Assembly (NCBI GenBank): GCA_035550735.1
Contig: DASZOM010000036.1
Location: forward strand, 1 to 64,000
Length of the DNA: 64,000 bases
Origin: JANQRA01 sp035550735
GTDB taxonomy: Bacteria > Actinomycetota > Acidimicrobiia > Spongiisociales > ZC4RG35
Reading direction: 5' to 3'
The position numbers and the translations under genes are program-made. A model generated the notes under the pieces. The model was not told the origin of the DNA, did not search any database, and saw only the letters and a program-made list of their open reading frames with translations. Each line of letters starts with the position of its first letter. Position 1 is the stretch's first letter. Shown here one piece after another: positions 16,020-23,681 of the stretch.

Positions 16020-17203
16020 TGTCCCATCAGACGTTGCGACGCGAGCTGGGGCTGGGCGGGGCGATCGTCATCGGGCTCGGCTCGATCGTGGGGACGGGCG
16101 CCTTCGTCGCCATCGGTGTCGCCTCGGCGCGCTGGTCCGACGCAGTCGTGCTCGCCGTGCCCCTGGCGGCGGCCGTCGCCGTCTTCAACGGGCTCTCCTC
16201 GGCCTTTCTCGCCGGCAGATTCCCGGTCGCCGGTGGCACCTATGAGTACGGATATCAGACCCTCAACCCGTGGCTGGGGTTTACAGCCGGATGGCTCTTC
16301 CTCCTCGCCAAGACCGCTTCTGCGGCCACCGCCGCACTCGGAGTGGGCCTCTACCTCGGGATCCCGGGCCCGCTGATCCCGATAGCGGCCGTCGCACTCG
16401 TCACCGGCCTGGTCCTTGCCGGGATCCGCCGCACCGCAGTGGGCAACACAGTCCTCGTCGCCCTGACGATCGTCGCCATACTCTGGTTCTCCTGGGCAGG
16501 CATCGGCGAGGCCCGCCTGTCCGGCCCCGCCTTCGACTCCGGCCTCGAATTGCCCTCACTCCTGGCGGCGACCGCGTTCTTGTTCGTCGCCTACACCGGT
16601 TACGGGCGGATTGCCACGCTCGGCGAGGAGGTGAAACGTCCGGAGCGGGTCATTCCCAGGGCCGTGATCATCACCCTGGCGGTTGCGGCCTTCCTCTATC
16701 TGGCCATCGCCCTGGGAGGCAGGGCGATGGCCGGGCCGGATTGGGGTGCACGGATCGAGCTGGCACGCCTCGGCATGCCGGTCGTCACCATCGGGGCTAT
16801 CACCGCCATGCTCGGCGTGCTCCTCAACCTCATACTCGGTCTGTCCCGGGTATGGCTGGCAATGGGACGACGCCACGACATGCCTGCCCGGCTGGCAAGG
16901 CTCGACCACCGATCCGAGCCCCGCCTCGCCATCCTGGTCTCCTCGGTGCTGGTGGCCGCGATCACTCTGATCGGTGATGTCGCCCTTGCTTGGGGCTTCT
17001 CGGCGATGACGGTGCTTCTCTATTACGGCATCACCAACCTGGCGGCGATCGCACTCGACCGGGCGCGTGTGACCGCCTGGATCGGGCTGGCCAGCTGTGT
17101 CTCCCTGAGTGTCTTCGTCACCCCGGGCGTGTGGCTCGCCGGCGTCGCGTCGATCGGGGTCGGCTTGCTGTGGAAGACCGGATTCCGAAAACTCAGCGTC
17201 TAG
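16019..17203 (+). CDS. APC-superfamily amino acid permease
   Basis: This 394-residue integral membrane protein has about 11-12 helices. The N-terminal LGLGGAIVIGLGSIVGTGAFVAIG contains the unwound TM1 GxGxIxGTGxF substrate-binding signature of amino acid-polyamine-organocation transporters. ARFPVAGGTYEYG-type TM2-TM3 and a TM6 region (ATAFLFVAYTGYGRIATLGEEVKRPERVIPRA) also fit. It would be a secondary importer of an amino acid or amine; the substrate is not deducible. Its ATG overlaps the stop of the SRAP gene. Confidence 0.88.
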   Translation: MSHQTLRRELGLGGAIVIGLGSIVGTGAFVAIGVASARWSDAVVLAVPLAAAVAVFNGLSSAFLAGRFPVAGGTYEYGYQTLNPWLGFTAGWLFLLAKTASAATAALGVGLYLGIPGPLIPIAAVALVTGLVLAGIRRTAVGNTVLVALTIVAILWFSWAGIGEARLSGPAFDSGLELPSLLAATAFLFVAYTGYGRIATLGEEVKRPERVIPRAVIITLAVAAFLYLAIALGGRAMAGPDWGARIELARLGMPVVTIGAITAMLGVLLNLILGLSRVWLAMGRRHDMPARLARLDHRSEPRLAILVSSVLVAAITLIGDVALAWGFSAMTVLLYYGITNLAAIALDRARVTAWIGLASCVSLSVFVTPGVWLAGVASIGVGLLWKTGFRKLSV

Positions 17204-17237
17204 CCTGGCTCCCGCCCTGAGACGCTCGCCTGTCTCG

Positions 17238-18914
17238 ATGTTCACCATGGCCGTGCTCGTCTCGGCCTGTTCCACCTTGGTGGGTGAGAACCCGACCCCG
17301 ACCAATCCGGGAGGGTCGACCCCCTCCACGCCCGGCTCGACGGAGCCGGCCACCACCGAGCCGGGCTCCTGCATCCGCTTCACCGGCGATCACAGCTCCC
17401 CGATCGACACCGGCACCACGGCCGGGGACGCGCTCTACCTCTCGGGCGAGGTGTTCATCTGCGCTCAGGAAGTGGTCGTCGTGTCCGAGGGAGACCTGAA
17501 CGAGGTGGCGGCGGCATCCCAACTCGCCGCGGCGGTATCGGGGCCCCTGCTCTTCCCCGACCCGAGGCTGGCCGCCGAGCTGGGCCGGCTCGATCCTGAC
17601 GTGATCCATGTAGTCGGCAACGCCGACGTCAACACACCGTCCGGAGCCGAGGTGGTCAACCACGACACGTTCGCAGCCGTGGCGCTTGCATCGGAGAGAC
17701 TCGGCACCTCCGAACGGTCGGGCGCACCGCCGGTTCCCGATGCCTCCACCGTCGTCGACACGGTGCTCGCCATCACCGCAGGCGACCGCGTCGTCGTCCC
17801 CGAGACTGCAGGGACATCGTCGACAGCGGCCCCGGGCGAGCTCGACGTGGCGGCAATCGTCGACGGGCTGGCGGTCGCCTCGGAGGCTGCCGCGATCTGG
17901 CTGGTGGAGGCGAGCAAGCCGACCACCATCCTCCTTGCCGCCTCGGCAGGCCATGCCATCGACGCCATCGTGGCCGCGGTGGACGGGTCGGACATCCTCG
18001 GCTACCCGGCACTCGCCGAGGTGATCCAGGGCCACGACCCGGCCAACCTCCGCTATGTGGGCGGTGTCGGGGAAGCCAGCGAGTGGGAGCTCTCGGTGCT
18101 CGCCAACGGACAGCAGGTCCCCGGAGGGGGATTCCACATCCTGCCCCGGGAGGGCCTCCGCCGCTACGTGGCTTTCTACGGCCACCCGGAGACTGCCGCC
18201 CTCGGAGCTCTCGGGGAACAGCCGCCGGCCGAGACCCGGGCCCGCATGGACGAGTTCGTCCAGGCATATACCGCTGACGGCGCCCAGGTCATACCCACCT
18301 TCGAGATGATCGCCACGGTGGCCAGTGCCGGCCCCGGAGAGGACGGCGACTACAGCTTCGAATGGTCGGTCGACACCTTCACACCGTGGATCGACTACGC
18401 GACCGAGAACGGCATGTACGTCATGCTCGACCTCCAGTCGGGCCGGGAGGACTTCCTGAGCCAGGCGATGTTGTATGAGGAGCTCCTGCTCAGGCCCAAC
18501 GTCGGTCTGGCCCTGGACCCCGAGTGGCGGCTGACAGACACTCAGGTGCATCTGGAGCAGACCGGCACCGTCGACGCCGCCGAGGTCAACGAGACGGTCA
18601 ACTGGGTCGCCGATCTGGTCAGGGACAACGGCCTTCCCCAGAAGATGATGATCGTCCATCAGTTCCGGACGGACATGATCACCAATCGCGCCGAGATCGT
18701 GCAGCGCCCCGAGATCCAGATGATCGTCCAGATGGACGGTGACGGCACCGAGGCAGAGAAGGACTCCACCTGGTCACGGCTCCACGAGGGCGCCGACGAC
18801 GCCCACTGGGCCTGGGGCTGGAAGAACTTCTTCGACGAGGACGAGCCGGGCCCGCCCAGCCCCGAGAGCACCATGGGCAAGGTGCCCACCCCCGTTTACG
18901 TCAGCTACCAGTAG
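17238..18914 (+). CDS. Large lipoprotein with cell-wall-binding-repeat-like domain and C-terminal barrel-like domain
   Basis: This is ~558 residues from the ATG at 17238. The N-terminus MFTMAVLVSAC has a lipobox, then a Thr/Pro/Ser linker. The ATG leaves a short n-region, so an earlier start may be used. Residues ~45-300 carry alternating ALYLSGEVFICAQEVVVVSEGDLNEVAAASQLAAAVSGPLLF-like units, reminiscent of CWB2 repeats. Residues ~330-558 form a second domain with strand-helix alternation: VIPTFEMIATVAS, YVMLDLQSG, NVGLALDPEW, MMIVHQFRTDMI, IQMIVQMDGDG, HWAWGWKNFF. That suggests a TIM-barrel-like fold. I do not recognise the family; it is probably surface-exposed. Confidence 0.65.
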   Translation: MFTMAVLVSACSTLVGENPTPTNPGGSTPSTPGSTEPATTEPGSCIRFTGDHSSPIDTGTTAGDALYLSGEVFICAQEVVVVSEGDLNEVAAASQLAAAVSGPLLFPDPRLAAELGRLDPDVIHVVGNADVNTPSGAEVVNHDTFAAVALASERLGTSERSGAPPVPDASTVVDTVLAITAGDRVVVPETAGTSSTAAPGELDVAAIVDGLAVASEAAAIWLVEASKPTTILLAASAGHAIDAIVAAVDGSDILGYPALAEVIQGHDPANLRYVGGVGEASEWELSVLANGQQVPGGGFHILPREGLRRYVAFYGHPETAALGALGEQPPAETRARMDEFVQAYTADGAQVIPTFEMIATVASAGPGEDGDYSFEWSVDTFTPWIDYATENGMYVMLDLQSGREDFLSQAMLYEELLLRPNVGLALDPEWRLTDTQVHLEQTGTVDAAEVNETVNWVADLVRDNGLPQKMMIVHQFRTDMITNRAEIVQRPEIQMIVQMDGDGTEAEKDSTWSRLHEGADDAHWAWGWKNFFDEDEPGPPSPESTMGKVPTPVYVSYQ

Positions 18915-18932
18915 AGCTGGCATGATCCCGTC

Positions 18933-19913
18933 ATGACCAAGTTCGCCTATTTCTGCGGTCACGAGCAATGGCATCCCGAGGAGATGGTGGAGCACGCTCG
19001 ACTCGCCGAGGAGGTCGGGTTCGACATGGTCGTCGTGTCCGAGCACTTTCACCCCTGGGTGGACGACCAGTCGGCGTCGGGCTTCGCCTTCGCCACGATC
19101 GGAGCGATGGCCGCTGCCACCGATCACATCGAGTTCACCACGGGTGTGACCACCCCCCTGTTCCGCTACCACCCGGGAGTGGTGGCCCAGGCCGCCGCCA
19201 CCCTGGATCGTCTCAGCGGTGGCCGGTTCACCCTGGGTGTGGGGACCGGCGAGAACATCAACGAGGGGCCTCTCGGCTACGAGTTCCCCGCATACGCCGA
19301 GCGCAACGCCCGCATGAGCGAGGCCCTGGAGATCATGCGTCGGCTCCTCGACGGAGAGAAGCTCGACTACCAGGGCGACTACTACACCACCGACCGGGCG
19401 AAGCTCTACTCCCCTCCCCTGGGCCCGGTCCCCATCCTCCTCGCTGCCGGCGGTCCCAAGTCTGCCGTGCTGGCCGGCGAGAAGGCTCAGGGGGTCATCA
19501 CGTCGGTGAAGGACCCGGCCGAGACCATGGAGAAGGTCATCGTCCCCCTCCGTGAGGCCGCCGCCGGCGCGGGTCGGCCCGCACCGACGGTCCTGGCGAC
19601 CTCGTGGTCGATCTTCGCCGGGAACGACGACGAGGCGTGGCAGGCCATCTTCTCGTGGCGGGGTCTGCGGGCCCCGGGTCGGCTCGAGGCAGTCGACCCG
19701 ATGGAGCTGCGGATCAAGGCGGACGAGTTGCCCCGCGACGAGGTGTTGGGCCGCTATCGCCAGGTGGAGACGGTCGAGGAGATCGTGGACGTCTACCGCC
19801 CTCTGGTCGACGAGCTAGGGGCCGACGTGGTCGCCTTTCAGATGGCCTCGCTCGATCAGCCCGCCCTGATCCGGCTGCTCGGGCAGAACGTGCTTCCCCG
19901 ACTCCGGGACTGA
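18933..19913 (+). CDS. LLM-class F420-dependent oxidoreductase
   Basis: This 326-residue luciferase-like TIM-barrel protein has FAYFCGHEQWHPEEMVEHARLAEEVGFD at the start and SEHFHPW (coenzyme-contacting His). GVTTPLFRYHPGVVAQAAATLDRLSGGRFTLGVGTGENINE is the hallmark segment of F420-dependent glucose-6-phosphate-dehydrogenase-like enzymes. PIL LAAGGPKSAVLAGE follows. It transfers hydride between F420 and an unknown substrate, possibly a sugar or alcohol. It implies that the host makes F420, as many actinobacteria do. Confidence 0.88.
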   Translation: MTKFAYFCGHEQWHPEEMVEHARLAEEVGFDMVVVSEHFHPWVDDQSASGFAFATIGAMAAATDHIEFTTGVTTPLFRYHPGVVAQAAATLDRLSGGRFTLGVGTGENINEGPLGYEFPAYAERNARMSEALEIMRRLLDGEKLDYQGDYYTTDRAKLYSPPLGPVPILLAAGGPKSAVLAGEKAQGVITSVKDPAETMEKVIVPLREAAAGAGRPAPTVLATSWSIFAGNDDEAWQAIFSWRGLRAPGRLEAVDPMELRIKADELPRDEVLGRYRQVETVEEIVDVYRPLVDELGADVVAFQMASLDQPALIRLLGQNVLPRLRD

Positions 19914-19917
19914 AGCC

Positions 19918-20586
19918 TCAGTTGACCCGGGTGATCAGCTCGACGAGAGCCAGGATCTGCTGGGTGACCGAGCCGGTGTTCGCCGCCATTTGCGAGGCGA
20001 CCAGCAGCGACGGCACGATCTCCTGGAGTCTGACCAGGATCAGCCTGGCGTCATCGGTCTGAGTGCCCAGCAGCCGCTCCACGGGCGGGATCATCCGCTC
20101 GGCGAGGCCGGCGCCAAAAGACGCGAACAGATCGACCCGGTGCCCCTCGACGTCCTGGGTGAGCATCTGACGTTCTGCTTCTCCGTCGGGGCTCACCGTG
20201 ACCTGGTGGAAGACGTGGTCCTCCTCCTCGAGTGTCCCGGATTCGGCCGCGGTCAGCTCGCCGGCCAGGAAGGTTCCCGCGCCCTGGGCGAACCCCGACC
20301 AGAAGTTGGCCGCGATCTCCTCGTCTCCGTCTCGTAGGGCCCCGGCGACCTCATCGAACGACGCTCCCTCGGCGAGTGAGGCGAGGGCGGCCTGACCTGG
20401 CACGGCAAACCGGGAAGCGGTGGCGAAGTCGCCCGCTCCGATCGCTTTCACGAGCTCGTCGATTGCCGCCACCGGCGACGCCGCCCCATCCCCTGCGGTG
20501 ATGGGCTCGGTGGCGTCGGTGGTCTCCCCGTTGCAAGCCGACGTGATCGCCATCAGCAGGGCCAGGACGACTTTCGAGGCCTTCAT
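19918..20586 (-). CDS. Lipoprotein, unknown function
   Basis: This 222-residue protein begins MKASKVVLALLMAITSAC, a signal peptide with lipobox TSAC. The mature part has a helical domain, with repeated AIDELVKAIGAGDFATASRFAVPGQAALASLAEG and a C-terminal long helix (LIRVRLQEIVPSLLVASQM-like). It mixes all-alpha segments with a short VFHQVTVSPDGEAERQMLTQDVEG beta region. The ATG at 20586 is chosen over the ORF start at 20652 because of the signal peptide. It precedes nothing on its strand and is convergent with the LLM gene. Confidence 0.65.
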   Translation of the reverse strand: MKASKVVLALLMAITSACNGETTDATEPITAGDGAASPVAAIDELVKAIGAGDFATASRFAVPGQAALASLAEGASFDEVAGALRDGDEEIAANFWSGFAQGAGTFLAGELTAAESGTLEEEDHVFHQVTVSPDGEAERQMLTQDVEGHRVDLFASFGAGLAERMIPPVERLLGTQTDDARLILVRLQEIVPSLLVASQMAANTGSVTQQILALVELITRVN

Positions 20587-20587
20587 C

Positions 20588-21106
20588 TCAGGTGAGCCTG
20601 CCGGTTGACAACATCTGGCGCAGGCGTTCTGGCGAGGAGAGCCCGTGGGCACGCCAGAGCCACACCAGATAGCCGGCGCCGATCGCCTCGGTGACCCATC
20701 GCCACGGATCGGATAGCGCCCTCTCCCAGGCGAGAGGCCAGAAGGGCGCCGGGCCCGGAGTCATCTCCCAACCGAAGAACGGCCAGAGGAACACATCCTG
20801 ATCGAGCCACATCCCGTCGATGAGCAGGTGAAGGAGCCAGCCGATGCCCACGGCCATCAACGCCCGACGTCGTCTCCCCCGCCTCGTCGTCAGGAGGACG
20901 GCGGACATGTAGAGGCTCGGGATGATCAGTGAATGCGCCCAGAGCTCGCCGCGGGAGAAGGTGTCGGCGAGTATCAAGGTGCCGATCGGCAGGTCGATCA
21001 GATCGGGGAGAGCGGCGCCGAGGACGAGAAGCCGAACGTCCACTCTCGGGTCGCGGAAGATCCATCGAAACAGCCAGAGTGTGGCTCCGACTCGCCAGAG
21101 CAGCAT
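20588..21106 (-). CDS. Membrane-bound metal-dependent hydrolase-like protein (YdjM/DUF457-like)
   Basis: This 172-residue membrane protein has VLGAALPDLIDLPIGTLI near the N-terminus, HSLIIPSLYMSAVLL in the middle and IGWLLHLLIDGMW later. The spaced Asp/His residues (ALPDxxD, HS, HxxxD) match the YdjM/DUF457 family of inner-membrane metal-dependent hydrolases of uncertain substrate. It ends 1 bp before the lipoprotein start and begins 3 bp after the zinc-ribbon gene, so the three genes likely form one operon. Confidence 0.72.
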   Translation of the reverse strand: MLLWRVGATLWLFRWIFRDPRVDVRLLVLGAALPDLIDLPIGTLILADTFSRGELWAHSLIIPSLYMSAVLLTTRRGRRRRALMAVGIGWLLHLLIDGMWLDQDVFLWPFFGWEMTPGPAPFWPLAWERALSDPWRWVTEAIGAGYLVWLWRAHGLSSPERLRQMLSTGRLT

Positions 21107-21109
21107 GGC

Positions 21110-21817
21110 TCAGGCGACGAGGATCCGCCGGCAGTGGACACATCTGGGGAGCTCCGTCGAGAACGCCTCCTCCTGCTCCGCCGGGGAGAGAGCCATGTGG
21201 CACCCCCCGCAGACACCGTGGTCGTAAACCGCGATGGCCACACCTTCCTTGATGCCCCGCAGGCTGTCGTACAGCTCGAGGAGGTCCTCGGGGATGGGGC
21301 CTAGGGCCTCCTGCTTGCGCTCCTCCTTGCGGCTCAGCTCGGCGTCGATCGTCTTCCACTGGGCCTTGATCGACGACTCCAGCTCCGACTTGGCCCCCTC
21401 GACACGGGCGATCTCGCTCTCGATCTCCCGCACCCGGGATCGGGCCGGGTCGACTTCGTCGAGCAACCCAAGGACCTTCGACTCCATGGCGTCTTTCTGT
21501 CCCTTGAGGCTCTGGACCTCGAGACGGAGATGCTCGGTCTCCCGCCCGCTCATGCCTCCGGCGAAGAGACGTGTCTCGTGCTCGTCCAGCTTGATCTCGA
21601 GCAGTTGCAGCTCGCCCTCGGCTTTGTCCAGCTCCAACTCGAGCTGCCGCAGCACCCCGGCCTCCCTCTCCCTGTCCTTCTCCAGGGCCTGCACCTGCTC
21701 GTGGGTGGCTTTGTATGCCTCCAACTCCGGAAGTGTTTGGCGCTGGTCGAGGAGACGGTCGATCTGGAGGTCGATCTCCTGGAGGTCGAGGAGGTCGGAG
21801 AGGGTGGTCAGCTCCAT
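21110..21817 (-). CDS. Coiled-coil C4 zinc-ribbon protein (CT398-like)
   Basis: This 235-residue protein has a long antiparallel coiled coil (residues ~1-180, heptads rich in Leu/Glu/Lys/Arg) followed by a C4 zinc ribbon: GVCGGCHMALSP then LPRCVHCRRIL. This is the widespread zf-RING_7/DUF164 family, usually next to Nif3 genes, as it is here. Suggested roles are in secretion or nucleic-acid handling, but these are not settled. It follows the Nif3-like gene on the same strand with 24 bp between them. Confidence 0.9.
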   Translation of the reverse strand: MELTTLSDLLDLQEIDLQIDRLLDQRQTLPELEAYKATHEQVQALEKDREREAGVLRQLELELDKAEGELQLLEIKLDEHETRLFAGGMSGRETEHLRLEVQSLKGQKDAMESKVLGLLDEVDPARSRVREIESEIARVEGAKSELESSIKAQWKTIDAELSRKEERKQEALGPIPEDLLELYDSLRGIKEGVAIAVYDHGVCGGCHMALSPAEQEEAFSTELPRCVHCRRILVA

Positions 21818-21841
21818 CTGGAGCTGGAGGCTAGCCCGGTG

Positions 21842-22615
21842 TCAATCCCAGGTTTGTGGGTCGTGGACGGTGAGGTCGATCACGTCGAGACCGGTGACTT
21901 CGGCCAGCAATCCGACCAGGGCGGCCATCCCGGGGCGCTCGGTGGCCACGTGGCCGGGATCCACCACGGCCAGCCCGAGGTCGCGCGCCGCCACCACCCG
22001 GTGATGGGGCACGTCCCCCGTGACCAGGACTCGGGCCACCTGCGCCGACGCCTCGACGAGACCGGCCCCGGAACCAGGGACCACGGCCACGGTCTCCACC
22101 TCCTCGCTCCTGTCCCCGGAGATGCGGATGCCGACATGGCCGAAGATGTCACTGGCGATGGCGTCGACCGCGCCCAGCGTCCCCTTGAACGAACCGTATC
22201 GGCCGATGTCGGGGAGACCACTCTCGGGATCGCTACCGAACGGTCTCACATCACGGAGGTCGAACACTTCGGCCAGGGCGTCGGCGGTGCCACCGGGGGC
22301 GGCGTCGAAATCGGTGTGGGTGACCACCAGGTTGACCCCGGCCCGGATGAGCCGAAAAGAGCGGGCGGCCGGGGAGCGGCCCGTCACGATCCGTCGGGTG
22401 GGATGGAAGAGCAGCGGGTGATATGTGACCAGCAGGTCGACCGGCTCCGTCTCGACATGTGCCACGACATCGTCGGTCACCTCATGGCAGACGGCGACCG
22501 ACCCCACCTCGGCACCCGGATCTCCCAACTGGATGCCCACCGGATCCCACTCCGGAGTCGCATCGGGCCGGGTCCGCTCGGCGAGGGCTTCGGCGATGTC
22601 GGCGACTGAGGGCAC
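21842..22615 (-). CDS. Nif3-like dinuclear metal-centre protein (GTP cyclohydrolase 1 type 2 family)
   Basis: This 257-residue protein carries the metal-binding signatures of the Nif3/YbgI family: DLLVTYHPLLFHP, VVTHTDFDAAPGG and, near the C-terminus, GDVPHHRVVAARDLGLAVVDPGHVATE. The dinuclear centre is held by these His/Asp/Glu residues. The biochemical role remains debated (hydrolase or metallochaperone). The GTG at 22615 gives VPSVADIAEALAERTRP, the normal family N-terminus; the longer ORF is antisense to the next gene. It is divergent from the dehydratase gene. Confidence 0.9.
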   Translation of the reverse strand: MPSVADIAEALAERTRPDATPEWDPVGIQLGDPGAEVGSVAVCHEVTDDVVAHVETEPVDLLVTYHPLLFHPTRRIVTGRSPAARSFRLIRAGVNLVVTHTDFDAAPGGTADALAEVFDLRDVRPFGSDPESGLPDIGRYGSFKGTLGAVDAIASDIFGHVGIRISGDRSEEVETVAVVPGSGAGLVEASAQVARVLVTGDVPHHRVVAARDLGLAVVDPGHVATERPGMAALVGLLAEVTGLDVIDLTVHDPQTWD

Positions 22616-22643
22616 GGGGCGATCATCGTAGGCTCTCCGTCCG

Positions 22644-23681
22644 ATGGACCTCCGACCCGCCCACGCCTGGCAGCCACCCGAAGGCTGGACCACACGGTTC
22701 GTCGTCATCGATTCCCACACCGGGGGCGAGCCCTTCCGGGTGGTGGTCGACGGCCCGGTCGATCTGCTCGGGGACACCGTCTTGGAGCGACGGCGGTTCG
22801 CCCAGGAGAACCTCGACCATCTCCGAAAGATGCTCATGTGGGAGCCGAGGGGCCATTCCGACATGTACGGAGCGTTGATCGGCCCACCCGCCACACCCGA
22901 CGGTGATCTCTCGGTTCTCTTCATGCACAACGAGGGTTTCTCCACCATGTGCGGCCACGGGATCATCGCCCTGGCCAAGGTCGTGCTGGACACGGGAATC
23001 CTGCCCGCTTCGGAGCCGGAGACCGAGTTGGAGATCGACACCCCGGCGGGACGGGTGGTGGCGACTGCCACCGTGGTCGACGGTTCGGTCGCCCGCACCC
23101 GTTTCCGCAACGTCCCCTCTTTCGTCGACGCTCTCGATGCGGAGGTCGAGGTCCCCGGGTTGGGAACGGTCGTATACGACCTCGCCTTCGGCGGCGCCTT
23201 CTATGCATTCGTCGACGCGGCCGACATCGGTCTCGACCTCGATGACGCCGGCACCGCGATCACCGCGGGCCGGGCGATCAAACGAGCAATCGTCACCGTC
23301 GGCGAGCCTTCCCACCCCGACCACCCCGACCTCGGCTTTCTGTACGGGGTCATCTTCACCGGCCCGGGTGGTGCCGGCCCGGTGCACAGCCGCCACGTAT
23401 GCGTGTTCGCCGACGGCGAGGTGGACCGCTCCCCGACCGGCACCGGGGTGAGCGCCCGTCTCGCCATCCTCCACCGGAAAGGGGAGATCGACGTCGGCGA
23501 GCCCGTCGTGATCGAGAGCATCGTCGGCAGCCGCTTCGAGGGGAGAGTGGTCGAGTTGACCGCAGTCGGCGGGCGGGAGGCGGTGATCCCGGAGGTCGCC
23601 GGATCGGCTCACATCACAGGACGTTCCGAGCTCTGGATCGACCCGAATGACCCCCTCGGCGGCGGGTTCCTGCTCCGTTAG
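22644..23681 (+). CDS. trans-3-hydroxy-L-proline dehydratase (proline racemase family)
   Basis: This 345-residue protein belongs to the proline racemase superfamily: DSHTGGEPFRVV at the start and MCGHGIIAL with the first catalytic Cys. The second catalytic position reads DRSPTGTGVSA, with Thr instead of Cys. In this superfamily Cys/Thr marks trans-3-hydroxy-L-proline dehydratases, Cys/Cys racemases and Cys/Ser mostly bifunctional enzymes. It would convert the substrate to pyrroline-2-carboxylate for proline catabolism. It is single, with no pyrroline reductase gene next to it. Confidence 0.88.
   Translation: MDLRPAHAWQPPEGWTTRFVVIDSHTGGEPFRVVVDGPVDLLGDTVLERRRFAQENLDHLRKMLMWEPRGHSDMYGALIGPPATPDGDLSVLFMHNEGFSTMCGHGIIALAKVVLDTGILPASEPETELEIDTPAGRVVATATVVDGSVARTRFRNVPSFVDALDAEVEVPGLGTVVYDLAFGGAFYAFVDAADIGLDLDDAGTAITAGRAIKRAIVTVGEPSHPDHPDLGFLYGVIFTGPGGAGPVHSRHVCVFADGEVDRSPTGTGVSARLAILHRKGEIDVGEPVVIESIVGSRFEGRVVELTAVGGREAVIPEVAGSAHITGRSELWIDPNDPLGGGFLLR

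Noticed and set aside
21530..22609. 359-residue plus-strand ORF
   Set aside because: Antisense to the zinc-ribbon and Nif3-like genes, both of which show clear family signatures.
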